From the NCBI GenBank assembly GCA_900754385.1, contig CAAECP010000094.1, forward strand, positions 1 to 14,350: DNA of 14,350 nucleotides, given 5' to 3'. This DNA comes from an uncultured Collinsella sp. (GTDB lineage: Bacteria > Actinomycetota > Coriobacteriia > Coriobacteriales > Coriobacteriaceae). Of the stretch, positions 8,080 through 14,211 are shown piece by piece. How positions within the stretch are numbered: the stretch's first letter is position 1; each line of letters opens with the position of its first letter. The position numbers and the translations under genes were made by a program. The notes beneath the pieces were generated by a model. It saw only the letters and a program-made list of their open reading frames with translations. It was not told the origin of the DNA and ran no database searches.

Positions 8080-8119
8080 GAGGGCGCGACCAGAAGGTCA
8101 GCGCCCTCTCATTTCGCGT
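8080..8119 (+). terminator. Second hairpin downstream of glmS
   Basis: GAGGGCGC (8080-8087) plus GACC (8088-8091) pairs with GGTC (8096-8099) plus GCGCCCTC (8101-8108), A8100 bulged, AGAA tetraloop. TCATTTCGCGTT follows. This is the better intrinsic-terminator candidate for glmS. The 90 bases after it show no gene. Confidence 0.6.
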
Positions 8120-8196
8120 TACCTTGGCGCAAATGCGGCCCGCTCGCTGCTGGTGACTGACAACGAGCGTCCCGTTATTGGCGCGCTTTAACGACT

Positions 8197-8239
8197 AAGG
8201 CTCGGCCCCGTTGTGGCGGAGTCGGGCCTTATTGCATTT
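8197..8239. terminator. Third hairpin, adjacent to element copy 4
   Basis: AAGGCTCGGC (8197-8206) pairs with GTCGGGCCTT (8221-8230) over 10 positions with two wobbles, followed by ATTGCATTTG. It lies between convergent glmS and the GntR gene and could serve either strand. The element copy begins 11 bases later. Confidence 0.55.
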
Positions 8240-8240
8240 G

Positions 8241-8287
8241 CCCAGATAAAACCTGCCAAAATAAACCTGTCCCTTCTTGGCAGGTTA
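8241..8287 (+). repeat. Dispersed hairpin element, copy 4
   Basis: Same 47-base element and orientation as 2360 and 2856. Stem AACCTGCCAA (8250-8259) with TTGGCAGGTT (8277-8286), core CCTGTCCC (8266-8273). The terminal TTA (8285-8287) is the TAA stop of the GntR gene on the opposite strand. On that strand the hairpin is followed by TTTTATCT, compatible with a terminator role. Confidence 0.85.
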
Positions 8288-8986
8288 GCGGAGCTTGCTG
8301 GTCTCGAAGTACTCGGGGAACTGGTCCAGAACCTCGGTTTGGTTACGGAACATCATGTGCAGGTGCTTGCTGACCAAAAAACTCGCCTCGATGGGGTCGC
8401 GGCCGGCGATGGCGCGGCGGATTTGCTTGTGCTCGTTAACAGTCTCCTGATTGTCGAGCGTCTGCGTGGCGGCGCGCAGCCAGCGGAAGCGCTCCAGGTC
8501 GGCATTGGTCGCCTCGAGCCACGACCACACGGTACTGCGACACGCGATGCTGAAAATCATGTGATGCATGAGGTTGTCGCTTAAAAAGAAGCCGATGCGA
8601 TCCTCCTCGGCCATGGTCTTTTCCTGCAGCGCGATGGCTCGGTCGAGCTGCTCGATGCCTGCCGAGGTGGCACGGGCGCAGCACTCCACAATCACCTGCT
8701 TTTCCAGGTGCTCGCGAATGTAGCAGGCGCTCTCGGCAAGAGTGAGGTTGATGGGCGAGACATAGGTGCCGCTTTGGGGCACGGTACGCACCAGGCCCTC
8801 TTGCGCCAGACGCACCAGCGCCTCGCGCACAGGGGTGCGCCCCATATCCAGGTCGTCGCAAAGCTGTTTGACGCCCAGCTTTTCGCCCGGCTTGTAGTCC
8901 AGGTAGACGATTTTGCGTCGAATGGTGTGGTAGGACTGGTCCTGTAGGCTCGTTTCCTGCTCGCCGACGTGCATCGATTCTTCCAT
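8285..8986 (-). CDS. GntR-family regulator, FadR/FCD subfamily
   Basis: DNA-binding regulator of 233 residues. The winged helix occupies about 13-78 (YKPGEKLGVKQLCDDLDMGR, TPVREALVRLAQEGLV, then PQSGTYVSPI). The FCD effector domain follows, with Asp137 and His141 in DNLMHHMIF, His186 in NEHKQI and His208/His210, the pattern of metal-binding FCD proteins that sense small organic acids. I prefer ATG 8986, preceded by GAGG, over a GTG at 9010 that has no good SD. It is divergent from the YeiH-family gene, the classic arrangement for a local repressor, and probably controls that gene and itself. Its stop codon comes from the hairpin element. Ligand unknown. Confidence 0.92.
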   Translation of the reverse strand: MEESMHVGEQETSLQDQSYHTIRRKIVYLDYKPGEKLGVKQLCDDLDMGRTPVREALVRLAQEGLVRTVPQSGTYVSPINLTLAESACYIREHLEKQVIVECCARATSAGIEQLDRAIALQEKTMAEEDRIGFFLSDNLMHHMIFSIACRSTVWSWLEATNADLERFRWLRAATQTLDNQETVNEHKQIRRAIAGRDPIEASFLVSKHLHMMFRNQTEVLDQFPEYFETSKLR

Positions 8987-9106
8987 AGTGCCTCGCAACC
9001 GTTCTATCACACTGATATGTCAGCTGTTAATTATGACGCGAATCAGCTCTCCGCGGTGGGTAATTCGGCTGTTGCCCAAGAACTATTGCGACATCTTAGT
9101 CTTTGT

Positions 9107-9126
9107 TTGAGCAGGGCTGTGCTCAA
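9107..9126. promoter_or_regulatory. Candidate operator between the GntR and YeiH-family genes
   Basis: Inverted repeat TTGAGCA (9107-9113) and TGCTCAA (9120-9126) with a 6-base spacer, placed 54 bases before the YeiH-family start and just upstream of a TATCAT (9135-9140) that could be a -10. It is the most convincing binding site for the divergently encoded GntR protein, though no -35 is obvious. Confidence 0.45.
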
Positions 9127-9179
9127 TGTTGTCGTATCATAAGCCGTCGCAAACGTGAAATAGAAAGAAGGAATCCCAT

Positions 9180-10214
9180 ATGCAACTGGCGAATATCGTA
9201 CGCGAGCGCTGGAAGGGCGTCTTGTTCTGCCTGATCATCGCCATTCCCGCGACGTTGCTCGGCAAACAAATTGAGGTGGTCGGCGGTCCGGTATTTGCCA
9301 TTCTCTTTGGCATGGTCCTGGCGCTCGTCTTTCCCAAGAATCGTCGCGAACAGCTCGCCGCCGGCGTCACCTATACGTCCAAAAAAGTCTTGCAGTACGC
9401 GGTTATCCTGCTTGGCTTTGGCATGAACCTCTCCCAGATTTTGTCCAAGGGCGCCCAGTCGCTGCCGATTATCGTGGCGACAATCTCGACCTCGCTTGTC
9501 ATCGCCTTTGTGCTCTGCCGCGTCATGAACGTGCCGGGCAAGATCGCGACGCTTGTGGGTGTGGGTTCGTCGATTTGCGGCGGTTCTGCCATCGCCGCGA
9601 CCGCGCCCGTCATCGATGCCGACGATCGCGAGATTGCCCAGGCTATTTCGGTCATCTTCCTGTTTAACGTTATCGCGGCGCTCGTGTTTCCGACGCTCGG
9701 CGGCATGCTCGGGCTGACCAACGAGGGCTTTGGCCTGTTTGCCGGTACCGCCATCAACGACACCTCGTCCGTAACGGCTGCGGCGAGCGCTTGGGACAGC
9801 ATGCATCCCGGCGCCAATGTGCTCGAGAGCGCCACGGTGGTCAAGCTCACCAGGACGCTGGCCATCATTCCCATCACGCTGGCGCTTGCTTGCTGGCAGA
9901 TGCATCTGGCGCGCAAGGCCGGCGGTGACGCCAAAAGCACGTTCTCCCTTAAACGCGCGTTTCCCATGTTCGTGCTGTTCTTTGTGCTGGCGAGCGTGAT
10001 CACTACGGTGCTTCAGCTTCCTGCATCCATTACGGCGCCCATCAAGGAGCTGTCGAAGTTCTTTATTGTGATGGCCATGGCGGCTATTGGTTTTAATACC
10101 GATATCGTCGAGCTGGTCAAAAAGGGCGGCAAGCCCATCGCATTGGGCTTTTGCTGCTGGATTGGCATTGCGTGCATGAGTTTGGGGATGCAGCACGTGC
10201 TGGGAATCTGGTAG
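9180..10214 (+). CDS. YeiH/UPF0324 family membrane protein (putative exporter)
   Basis: Integral membrane protein of 344 residues with about nine or ten hydrophobic spans (for example 13-29, 37-52, 70-82, 95-113, 155-172, 225-240, 268-285 and the final 30 residues). Family signatures are VLQYAVILLGFGMNLSQI (70-87), GSSICGGSAIAA (129-140) followed by DADDREIAQAI, and GTAINDTSSVTAAA (189-202). The family is often labelled putative sulfate exporter, but for most members the substrate is not established. ATG 9180 follows AGAAGGA at a good distance. Divergent from the GntR/FCD gene, which likely regulates it; an anionic or organic-acid substrate would fit that pairing, as inference only. Confidence 0.9.
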   Translation: MQLANIVRERWKGVLFCLIIAIPATLLGKQIEVVGGPVFAILFGMVLALVFPKNRREQLAAGVTYTSKKVLQYAVILLGFGMNLSQILSKGAQSLPIIVATISTSLVIAFVLCRVMNVPGKIATLVGVGSSICGGSAIAATAPVIDADDREIAQAISVIFLFNVIAALVFPTLGGMLGLTNEGFGLFAGTAINDTSSVTAAASAWDSMHPGANVLESATVVKLTRTLAIIPITLALACWQMHLARKAGGDAKSTFSLKRAFPMFVLFFVLASVITTVLQLPASITAPIKELSKFFIVMAMAAIGFNTDIVELVKKGGKPIALGFCCWIGIACMSLGMQHVLGIW

Positions 10215-10266
10215 AGAAGTAGCTTATTTGCGTGCTGCGTGCTGGTGAGCGCATTCTCACGGTGGA

Positions 10267-10331
10267 GCGATAGGAGCTCTTGCGGGTATGGCTTGTCCGC
10301 AGGTTTATAAGTCCCGAAGAGCTCTTATCGC
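10267..10331. promoter_or_regulatory. 15-bp inverted repeat in the leader of the Fis-type regulator gene
   Basis: GCGATAGGAGCTCTT (10267-10281) pairs with AAGAGCTCTTATCGC (10317-10331), one G-U wobble, enclosing 35 bases that contain a GCGG/CCGC sub-stem. A further hairpin, GCCCCGC against GCGGGGC, follows to about 10354. Each arm itself centres on the palindrome GAGCTC. It starts 52 bases after the YeiH-family stop and 150 before the next gene. It could be a terminator, a paired operator or a structured leader RNA. The remaining leader (10355-10480) holds TATAGT at 10390-10395 and TTCAA/TTGAA (10414-10425), with no convincing gene. Confidence 0.5.
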
Positions 10332-10480
10332 CCCGCCAGGATGGCGATGCGGGGCAACACCTATACTCGCAGGACGGCGCTTTCTGCCCTATAGTGTTTG
10401 ATGAGCAATATCGTTCAATTTTGAAACACTCGGTCGTGCGACCGTCGACGGCTGCATGTCGCCGCGGACAGGGGCAAATC

Positions 10481-11698
10481 ATGGATAGCGACGCCAAACT
10501 GAACATCTTGACTGGGGCCCTGGCTGCCGCCGGGGCCTCGGCATTGGCAATCGATGCGCATGGGGACGTCGCGATCTCGACCATGAATGACGCGGCGCTT
10601 GAGCGGGGTGTGGCGACTTTTGTCGCTGAGCGCCTCGACCGTATAGGAGACGGTGCGCGTCTGGTTATGGGGCGTGCAGGTGCGCGCCTGAGCCTGACCG
10701 TTCGCCCCACCGACAAAGAGGGCGGGGGCCTTTGGGTCGTTGTGGTCCGCGAGGTGCGCGGCGCCGCGGCGCATGCGGGCATCGAGTGGCTCAACGCCGA
10801 CGAAGTTGAGGCCCGCTACGAATCGAGCGCGTACGGCATCGTTGAGGGTGCCGCTGCGGTGGCTGCACCGGTTGCCGAGAGCTACGCGCGCGGTGTGCCC
10901 CTTATGCTCGAGGGTGAGCTGGGAGCGGGTCAGGTTGAGATCGCCAAGCGCCTCTATCTGGACGGTCCTTTTGCCGATCAACCCTTTGTTTCCGTTGCGC
11001 TCGATGAGCTCACCGAGCGCGGTTGGCGCCACGTGCTCAAAAGCGCCGAATCGCCGTTGTTCCAAACAGGGCTGACCCTTTGCATTGAGGGCTGGAACGC
11101 GGTTGGCCCCCAGCGCCTCCGCGAGCTGGTCTCCACGATGGCCGACACCGCGTTGGCGACGCGCTGCCATGTGGTGCTGACGGCGAATGACATGCCGGGC
11201 GGCAGCGAAAGTGATCAAGCCGCCTTTGTGACCGAGCGCTTCGCCTGTGCGGTGAGCGTGGCGCCGGCAATCGCCGAGCAGGGGGCCGCGTCGACGAAGG
11301 TTGCGCGCTATTTGGAATATCTCGCTGATGCATTTGGGACGGCAGCGCCCACGCTGTCTGCCGCGGCGACGAAGACACTCGATGCTTACCGCTGGCCGCG
11401 CAATTATCTGCAGCTCCGCGAGGTCTCGGAACGACTGTATATATTGGTGGGGGCGGGCACGGTGGACCGCGCTATGGCGGAGGAAGTGCTCGCCCAAGAG
11501 GACGTGATTAAGACCGCAACCTTTGGCGCCCCGACGCTCGAAAGCGACCTGTATATCCTGCGACCGCTGGCCGATACCGAGCGAGATATCGCGCATCTGG
11601 TTGTAGATCATCTCCACGGCAACCGAACCCGTGCGGCGGAGGTACTGGGCATAAGCCGTACAACGCTGTGGCGCTTGCTGAAGGACGATGACCGTTGA
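10481..11698 (+). CDS. Fis-type transcriptional regulator with degenerate AAA+ domain
   Basis: 405-residue protein built like a bacterial enhancer-binding protein but lacking its catalytic motifs. After an N-terminal sensory region (about 1-110), GELGAGQVEIAKRLYLDG (145-162) occupies the Walker A position with Gln151 in place of the essential lysine. LTLCIEGWNAVG (198-209) replaces Walker B, with Gly where the catalytic Glu is expected. No GAFTGA loop is present. The lid element YRWPRNYLQLREVSERLYIL (303-322) is still recognisable, and the C-terminus is a clear Fis-type helix-turn-helix (about 367-402, HGNRTRAAEVLGISRTTLWRLL). ATG 10481 follows AGGGG. It therefore probably does not hydrolyse ATP or activate sigma-54 polymerase, and acts as a conventional DNA-binding regulator. 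Target unknown. Confidence 0.8.
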   Translation: MDSDAKLNILTGALAAAGASALAIDAHGDVAISTMNDAALERGVATFVAERLDRIGDGARLVMGRAGARLSLTVRPTDKEGGGLWVVVVREVRGAAAHAGIEWLNADEVEARYESSAYGIVEGAAAVAAPVAESYARGVPLMLEGELGAGQVEIAKRLYLDGPFADQPFVSVALDELTERGWRHVLKSAESPLFQTGLTLCIEGWNAVGPQRLRELVSTMADTALATRCHVVLTANDMPGGSESDQAAFVTERFACAVSVAPAIAEQGAASTKVARYLEYLADAFGTAAPTLSAAATKTLDAYRWPRNYLQLREVSERLYILVGAGTVDRAMAEEVLAQEDVIKTATFGAPTLESDLYILRPLADTERDIAHLVVDHLHGNRTRAAEVLGISRTTLWRLLKDDDR

Positions 11699-11709
11699 GC
11701 GAGGCGCCC

Positions 11710-11738
11710 GTGACCGCGCGCGACGCGTGTGCTACAGT
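11710..11738 (+). promoter_or_regulatory. Possible promoter for the 191-residue membrane protein
   Basis: GTGACC (11710-11715), 17-base spacer, TACAGT (11733-11738): each hexamer matches the sigma-70 consensus at four of six positions. It is 44 bases before the start codon. Confidence 0.3.
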
Positions 11739-11782
11739 CCAAAGCGTTATTGTTTCGATTTGGTTACGGCGTGCGAGGGCAT

Positions 11783-12358
11783 ATGGCTGAGACTTCAAAA
11801 CCGAGCCGCAGAAGGCGGAGTGCCGCGCCGGTCAACCGACGCACGACATCGGTGACGTGGGGCAAACACGCCTCGGGGTTTGATGGCTCGTTCAAGCGCA
11901 CTAAATACGGCTATCCTTCGGCAAGCGCCCGCTTGGCCATGCAGGCAGAGTCCTCGCTGTGGGGCCGCAAACGCGTGGTGGGCTCAAAGCTCAAGCACGA
12001 CGGAACGCTCGGTTACATCAGCCGCGGGGCGGCTCGCCGCAGTGGGCTCAATCCTGCTGGTTGGCATCGTTATGTGCCGATCGTGGCCGTCGTTGCAGTG
12101 ATCGTCATCGCACTCGCTGCGCTTGGCTACGCCGGCGGTGGCGCCAACTTGGACGCGGTGTTTAAATCGCCCGAGCTCGCGCATGCAGGCACAGAAGTTG
12201 TCGAGGGCGCTCAGACCCAGATGGGCGTCGCGCCCCAGCGCGGCATCGTTGCGGCGGCCTCCACCATCGCCGATGCGCAAAAGGACGAGGACGAACAAGG
12301 CAGCGAAGCCGAAACGACCCACACGAACGAAACGACGACAACCGCGACGTCAATATAA
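11783..12358 (+). CDS. Single-span membrane protein of unknown function
   Basis: Not recognised as a known family. The 191 residues divide into a strongly basic N-terminal part (1-95, including SRRRRS and KTRK-like clusters such as GRKRVVGSKLKHD), one hydrophobic span (about 98-118, PIVAVVAVIVIALAALGYAGG), and an acidic, Thr/Glu-rich C-terminal tail ending ETTTTATSI. The positive-inside rule places the N-terminus in the cytoplasm and the tail outside. The ATG at 11783 is chosen for GAGGG five bases upstream; a GTG at 11729 would add 18 residues without an SD. It lies 84 bases after the Fis-type regulator and could be its co-transcribed partner or have its own promoter. Confidence 0.75.
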   Translation: MAETSKPSRRRRSAAPVNRRTTSVTWGKHASGFDGSFKRTKYGYPSASARLAMQAESSLWGRKRVVGSKLKHDGTLGYISRGAARRSGLNPAGWHRYVPIVAVVAVIVIALAALGYAGGGANLDAVFKSPELAHAGTEVVEGAQTQMGVAPQRGIVAAASTIADAQKDEDEQGSEAETTHTNETTTTATSI

Positions 12359-12366
12359 GGTGCGAG

Positions 12367-12388
12367 CGGGGTAGCTAAAATAGCCCCG
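12367..12388. terminator. Hairpin between convergent membrane-protein and nitroreductase genes
   Basis: CGGG (12367-12370) and GCTA (12374-12377) pair with TAGC (12381-12384) and CCCG (12385-12388), with GTA bulged and an AAA loop. It begins 8 bases after the + gene's stop and 35 bases beyond the - gene's stop. No T-run, so terminator function is likely but unproven. Confidence 0.45.
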
Positions 12389-12422
12389 TCCCAAATTAGC
12401 CACCCCCGTTGACGCTCCCGGG

Positions 12423-12944
12423 TTACCTTACGTAGATGACGTTGTCGCGGCGCGGCTTTGCCTCGGGTAGCGTGTCCTCGGCGTAGCCCAGAATGCAGTT
12501 ACCGACACCGCGCAGGCTGCCGTCGGCGGGCAGGCCCCAGCTGGCCAGCAGCTCCAGACCCTCGGGCGAGTCAAAGACCTCATGCGCGCGGTGAATCCAG
12601 CACGAATCGACACCCAGCGCATAGGCGGCGTTGAGCAAGTTGCCCATGGCGAGCGAGCCGTCTTCCAGATGTGTGGGCACGCTGCGGTCAACCAGCACCA
12701 CCACAACGGTCTTGGCGCCATAGAAGGGGTCGCTGTTGCTGTCCATGACCTGGGCGTTGAGCTGTGAGAGACGCTCGACGGTCGCGGGGTCGGTGACGGC
12801 GACAAACGTCACCGGCTGGCGGCCCATGCCGCTCGGTGCATATTGGCCGGCTTCGATAATACGTGCAAGCTTTTCAGCCTCGACGGGACGACCGCTGTAG
12901 TTGCGGCAGCTGCGGCGGTGAATGAGTGCTTCGATAGTCTCCAT
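12423..12944 (-). CDS. Nitroreductase-family FMN oxidoreductase
   Basis: Flavin-dependent NAD(P)H oxidoreductase, 173 residues, cytosolic. METIEALIHRRSCRNYSGRPVE (1-22) with the R-R-S-x-R phosphate-binding pattern opens the fold. AGQYAPSGMGRQPVTFVAV (32-50) is the second FMN-binding stretch, GSLAMGNLLNAAYALGVDSCWIH (96-118) the core helix, and GVGNCILGYAE (146-156) plus PRRDNVIYVR the typical C-terminal end. Start 12944 is firmly supported by AAGGAG five bases upstream; an upstream in-frame ATG at 13040 lacks this. Possible substrates include nitroaromatics, quinones or unsaturated compounds; the native one is unknown. Alone on its strand. Confidence 0.93.
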   Translation of the reverse strand: METIEALIHRRSCRNYSGRPVEAEKLARIIEAGQYAPSGMGRQPVTFVAVTDPATVERLSQLNAQVMDSNSDPFYGAKTVVVVLVDRSVPTHLEDGSLAMGNLLNAAYALGVDSCWIHRAHEVFDSPEGLELLASWGLPADGSLRGVGNCILGYAEDTLPEAKPRRDNVIYVR

Positions 12945-13055
12945 GGTGTCTCCTTGCGGTGGCGTTGCAGATGCCCCGTTCATACCCGTCGGGCTTAAAC
13001 GATAGACGGTCAATTGCCCGGCCAAAAGGATAGATTCCAATTGGGAAAGTAGGTT

Positions 13056-13084
13056 TGCATAAAAGTACCTTCAGAATGTGACAA
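13056..13084 (-). promoter_or_regulatory. Possible promoter for the nitroreductase gene
   Basis: On the - strand TTGTCA (13084-13079) lies 17 bases from TATGCA (13061-13056). The -35 is good, the -10 weak. Just upstream of it on that strand is the palindrome AAACGTTT (13100-13107), flanked by GGGAT and ATCCC, a possible operator. Confidence 0.35.
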
Positions 13085-13238
13085 ACAAATGGGATGGTTA
13101 AACGTTTTATCCCGTCTACCCTGCGGTTTTTTACCACTTGCCTAAATGACGAACGCATAACCTTTGATAAAGGTTTTACTAAAGGAGTACCAACGTTTAT
13201 CAATGCGCCGTGGTGGCGCCGGGCCAGGAGGTAACATC

Positions 13239-13529
13239 ATGTTCCAGGCTGGAGATGTCGTCGAGACCGATTTCGAAGGATTTCTGAAGCTGCTGCGTTC
13301 CAAGACGCGCGCTTTCGTGTCGATCAACGATCACGAGTACTACATTACGCACACCGATGGCTATTGGCGTGTTCAGGATTGCGAGGCCCTCAACGACAAG
13401 GGCCACTTTACTGACTGCTCTGAGTTGGTCAACACGGTCTGCGAGGTCGTCGAGCTGCCGTGGATTGCCGGCAAGAGCCTGCATGACAGCTTCTCGGGCG
13501 CTACGGTCTATGAGGCCGTCGCCGCTTAA
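13239..13529 (+). CDS. Small protein of unknown function
   Basis: 96-residue soluble, acidic protein, not recognised. There is no signal peptide or membrane span. The sequence alternates hydrophobic and charged stretches (DFEGFLKLLRSKTRAFVSI, EYYITHTDGYWRVQD, ELVNTVCEVVELPWIAGKSLHD) and has three cysteines (48, 60, 68). The pattern reads as a compact alpha/beta domain. ATG 13239 has an ideal AGGAGGT six bases upstream; in-frame ATGs at 13203 and 13164 would add Gly/Arg-rich residues and are less likely. Monocistronic, with its own strong terminator, which together with the SD suggests good expression. A small AACCTTT/AAAGGTT hairpin lies upstream near 13158-13174. Confidence 0.8.
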   Translation: MFQAGDVVETDFEGFLKLLRSKTRAFVSINDHEYYITHTDGYWRVQDCEALNDKGHFTDCSELVNTVCEVVELPWIAGKSLHDSFSGATVYEAVAA

Positions 13530-13555
13530 CAAGTAATAAAACCCGATTTTCACGT

Positions 13556-13591
13556 GACCGCTGGCGCCGCCCCCGCGCCAGCGGTCTTTTT
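13556..13591 (+). terminator. Strong intrinsic terminator after the 96-residue gene
   Basis: GACCGCTGGCGC (13556-13567) pairs perfectly with GCGCCAGCGGTC (13575-13586) over 12 bp, loop of 7, followed by TTTTT. It starts 26 bases after the stop codon. Confidence 0.95.
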
Positions 13592-13634
13592 CTGCCGATA
13601 GGCCATAAAAGTGCACGCATTTGCGGAGAGGCTG

Positions 13635-13696
13635 TTGACGATAGTCAAAACTCGGACTAATCTAGAGACACATAATTGGTCAAAAATCGGACAATT
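13635..13696 (+). promoter_or_regulatory. Promoter and repeated operators of the MarR/ABC operon
   Basis: TTGACG (13635-13640), exact 17-base spacer, TAATCT (13658-13663) is a good sigma-70 promoter. GTCAAAACTCGGAC (13644-13657), the spacer itself, recurs as GTCAAAAATCGGAC (13679-13692), 13 of 14 identical, 35 bases apart. TTGAC/GTCAA (13635-13648) and AATTG/CAATT (13674-13696) form dyads over the two repeats. Position across the -35/-10 spacer and the start site suits autorepression by the MarR protein. Confidence 0.7.
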
Positions 13697-13710
13697 GAAT
13701 GGTGGGATAG

Positions 13711-14211
13711 ATGAATAGTGCGGTTACGCTGGTCGACTTCGATCGGTTGCTCAATGGACTCGACCATATCTATTCGGAGTTCTCGCGCACCTGCGGCCTT
13801 TCGGACTGCGCTTACTGGATGCTCGTCGATACCAGCACGGCGGGCGGCAGTATTGCCGTAAGCCGTCTGACAAGCGAATGGTTCTACAGCAAGCAGACCA
13901 TCAACTCGGCAATTAAAACCTTGACGGCGCGGGGCTTCGCAACGTTGGAGTTTGCCGAAGGCAGTCGTAAGAACAAGGTTGTGAGCCTGACCGAAGAGGG
14001 CAGGCGATTTGCCGAGCGTTATGCGCTGCCGGCACTCAAGGCCGAGCAGCGAGCCTTTGGCGCGCTTGAGCCATGTGAGCAGCGCGAGATTATGCGCTTG
14101 ATCGGCAAATTCTCTCGGGTGCTCGGCGATGAGTGCGATGCCTTTAAGCAGCATATCGCTGCCGAGAGCCAGGCCGAGAATCAAGGTGAGGGGGAGTCGT
14201 GCGACTGTTAA
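13711..14211 (+). CDS. MarR-family transcriptional regulator
   Basis: Winged-helix regulator of 166 residues. The DNA-binding domain includes AVSRLTSEWFYSKQTINSAIKTLTARGFATLEF (49-81) and the wing GSRKNKVVSLTEEGRRFAE (84-102), the characteristic MarR beta-hairpin followed by the linker helix. Flanking helices (about 7-40 and 105-150) would form the dimer interface. Start ATG 13711 follows GTGGGA; a nearby ATG at 13694 runs into a stop at once. The gene overlaps the following ABC exporter start, so the pair is an operon, typically an autorepressed drug or metabolite efflux unit. The C-terminus has Cys residues (CDC), of unknown significance. Confidence 0.9.
   Translation: MNSAVTLVDFDRLLNGLDHIYSEFSRTCGLSDCAYWMLVDTSTAGGSIAVSRLTSEWFYSKQTINSAIKTLTARGFATLEFAEGSRKNKVVSLTEEGRRFAERYALPALKAEQRAFGALEPCEQREIMRLIGKFSRVLGDECDAFKQHIAAESQAENQGEGESCDC

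Noticed and set aside
9123..10196. Long - strand open frame opposite the YeiH-family gene
   Set aside because: Rich in His, Arg and Gly as expected for the complement of GC-rich membrane-protein codons; the + strand frame has the family motifs and SD.
10280..10480. 67-residue N-terminal extension of the Fis-type regulator
   Set aside because: It would start at TTG inside the inverted repeat without an SD, while ATG 10481 has AGGGG at proper distance.
10415..11617. 400-codon - strand open frame opposite the Fis-type regulator
   Set aside because: Composition is typical of an antisense shadow; the + strand frame ends in a clear Fis helix-turn-helix.
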